Assembly: GCA_003562555.1 (NCBI GenBank)
Contig: PWUO01000241.1
Span: forward strand, 1-6,323
Reading direction: 5' to 3'
DNA: 6,323 nt
From: Dehalococcoidia bacterium
GTDB taxonomy: Bacteria; Chloroflexota; Dehalococcoidia; GIF9; AB-539-J10
Made by a program: the position numbers and the translations under genes. Below the pieces are notes generated by a model that saw only the letters and a list, made by a program, of their open reading frames with translations, searched no databases and had not been told where the DNA came from. Shown here one piece after another: positions 5,671-6,323 of the stretch. Every line of letters begins with the position of its first letter. Positions within the stretch are counted from its first letter, which is position 1.

Positions 5671-6323
5671 GCTGCCGACACGACCATTGGCCGACACCCG
5701 CCGCAGCCGATAACAGTTCGCGCATCCTGCGTTACCCAACGCTACTCATCTGGCACGTTCGTATCCTTCCGGAGCATCGATCTCGTAGGCATACCTGCCT
5801 ACGAAGGACACGCGCTCAACGAGCGCTCTCTCGGGGTTGCGAGGCGATGGGCCACAGAGACGGAATGATGGTCAACACCGCACGCCGCCTGCGCCGAGAA
5901 GGTCTGCCAATTCACGACGTTAGTGTGGGCTCGACGGTCACTGCGCGGGATATCGCCTTCGTACCTGGGATTACCAAAGTCAGACCGAAAGCCTACGTAT
6001 TCAATGCTACGCACGAGATCGCCACAGGTGTTGCTTAGAAATCGACCTGCGCACGTACAGAACTGACGACGGTAGTAAGCATTCCTGCGGACGACCGTGC
6101 CGTTGCTGACGCCGGCTCCGAGACGTTGAGTGCTGCCCTCCCCGGACCTGTCAGCCACACTGTCGACGGGATAGTGAGAGGGTATCCTACGCACGTGCAG
6201 ACCGCTTGAGCGAGGAGCACGGTGTTGTCCTCATGTGCTTAGCCCGAACGCGATTCACCATCGGACAACAGATCGAGATCATCCCGAATCACGTGTGCCC
6301 CGTCGTGAACCTGGCCGATGCCA
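5671..6323 (+). pseudogene. Decayed, 5'-truncated D-threonine aldolase / D-serine dehydratase-like gene (runs off right edge)
   Basis: Three frames together spell the C-terminal half of a fold-type III PLP enzyme of the D-threonine aldolase / DSD1 family. The first frame (to the TGA at 5866) contains 'LVGIPAYEGH' (5782-5811), with a possible 'DTTIGR' at 5677-5694 matching the family Asp-x-Gly-x-x-Arg region at about the right distance. The second frame (from about 5862 to 6200) contains 'VSVGSTVTAR', 'YVFNATHEIATGVA', then an in-frame TAG (6036-6038), then 'LTTVVSIPADDRAVADAGSE'. The third frame (from 6203) contains 'RLSEEHGVV' and 'IPNHVCPVVNLAD', the latter with the His-x-Cys metal ligands of the family. 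Two frame changes (near 5850-5866 and near 6201), each equal to one lost base, plus the stop, rule out a normal product. The N-terminal half with the PLP lysine is absent; the carbonic-anhydrase-like gene occupies that position. The left boundary is uncertain; homology is firm from about 5780. Confidence 0.8.

Noticed and set aside
5783..5804. 9-bp hairpin TCGTAGGCA-TACC-TGCCTACGA
   Set aside because: It falls inside the remnant coding stretch for the conserved LVGIPAYEG segment and has no T-run; probably a coincidence of codons rather than a terminator.

Overview
The window looks like ordinary bacterial chromosome of moderately high GC. Protein genes are preceded by strong Shine-Dalgarno sites, and several begin with GTG. 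The gene set (RraA-like aldolase, PanB, lactonase-type metallo-hydrolase, CPBP protease, OFA-type transporter, small carbonic-anhydrase-like protein, D-threonine-aldolase-like remnant) would suit an environmental anaerobe or heterotroph. Chloroflexota (Dehalococcoidia-like) is my guess only. Five of the six complete genes end in TAG, which is unusual and matters for reading the broken gene at the right end.

Layout, left to right. Positions 1-59 hold the first 19 codons of a minus-strand gene that leaves the window and resembles the N-terminus of an FAD-linked (glycolate/D-lactate type) oxidase. A 170-bp gap with two small dyads follows. Then come three complete minus-strand genes, transcribed right to left: a metallo-beta-lactamase-fold hydrolase of the AHL-lactonase type (1883-2635), panB (948-1811) and an RraA-like aldolase/decarboxylase (230-898). 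Further right on the same strand is a CPBP intramembrane protease (2735-3613), probably a separate unit. A 334-bp divergent intergenic region (3614-3947) holds a plausible sigma-70 promoter for the plus strand. The plus strand carries an OFA-family MFS transporter (3948-5201), a perfect 12-bp GC-rich hairpin, and a 130-residue protein with the zinc-site motifs of beta carbonic anhydrases (5278-5670). The rest (about 5671-6323) is a decayed, 5'-truncated D-threonine aldolase / D-serine dehydratase-like gene with two frameshifts and an in-frame TAG.

How the genes may work together (inference): lactonase, PanB, RraA-like enzyme and a flavin oxidase all fit chemistry on 2-hydroxy/2-oxo acids and their lactones. 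No panC or panD is visible, so PanB may serve something other than vitamin synthesis, for example running in reverse on ketopantoate derived from pantolactone. The OFA transporter and the small carbonic-anhydrase-like protein could form a second module that imports a carboxylate and handles CO2/bicarbonate. Neither module is proven by the sequence. I found no tRNA, rRNA, CRISPR array or insertion sequence.
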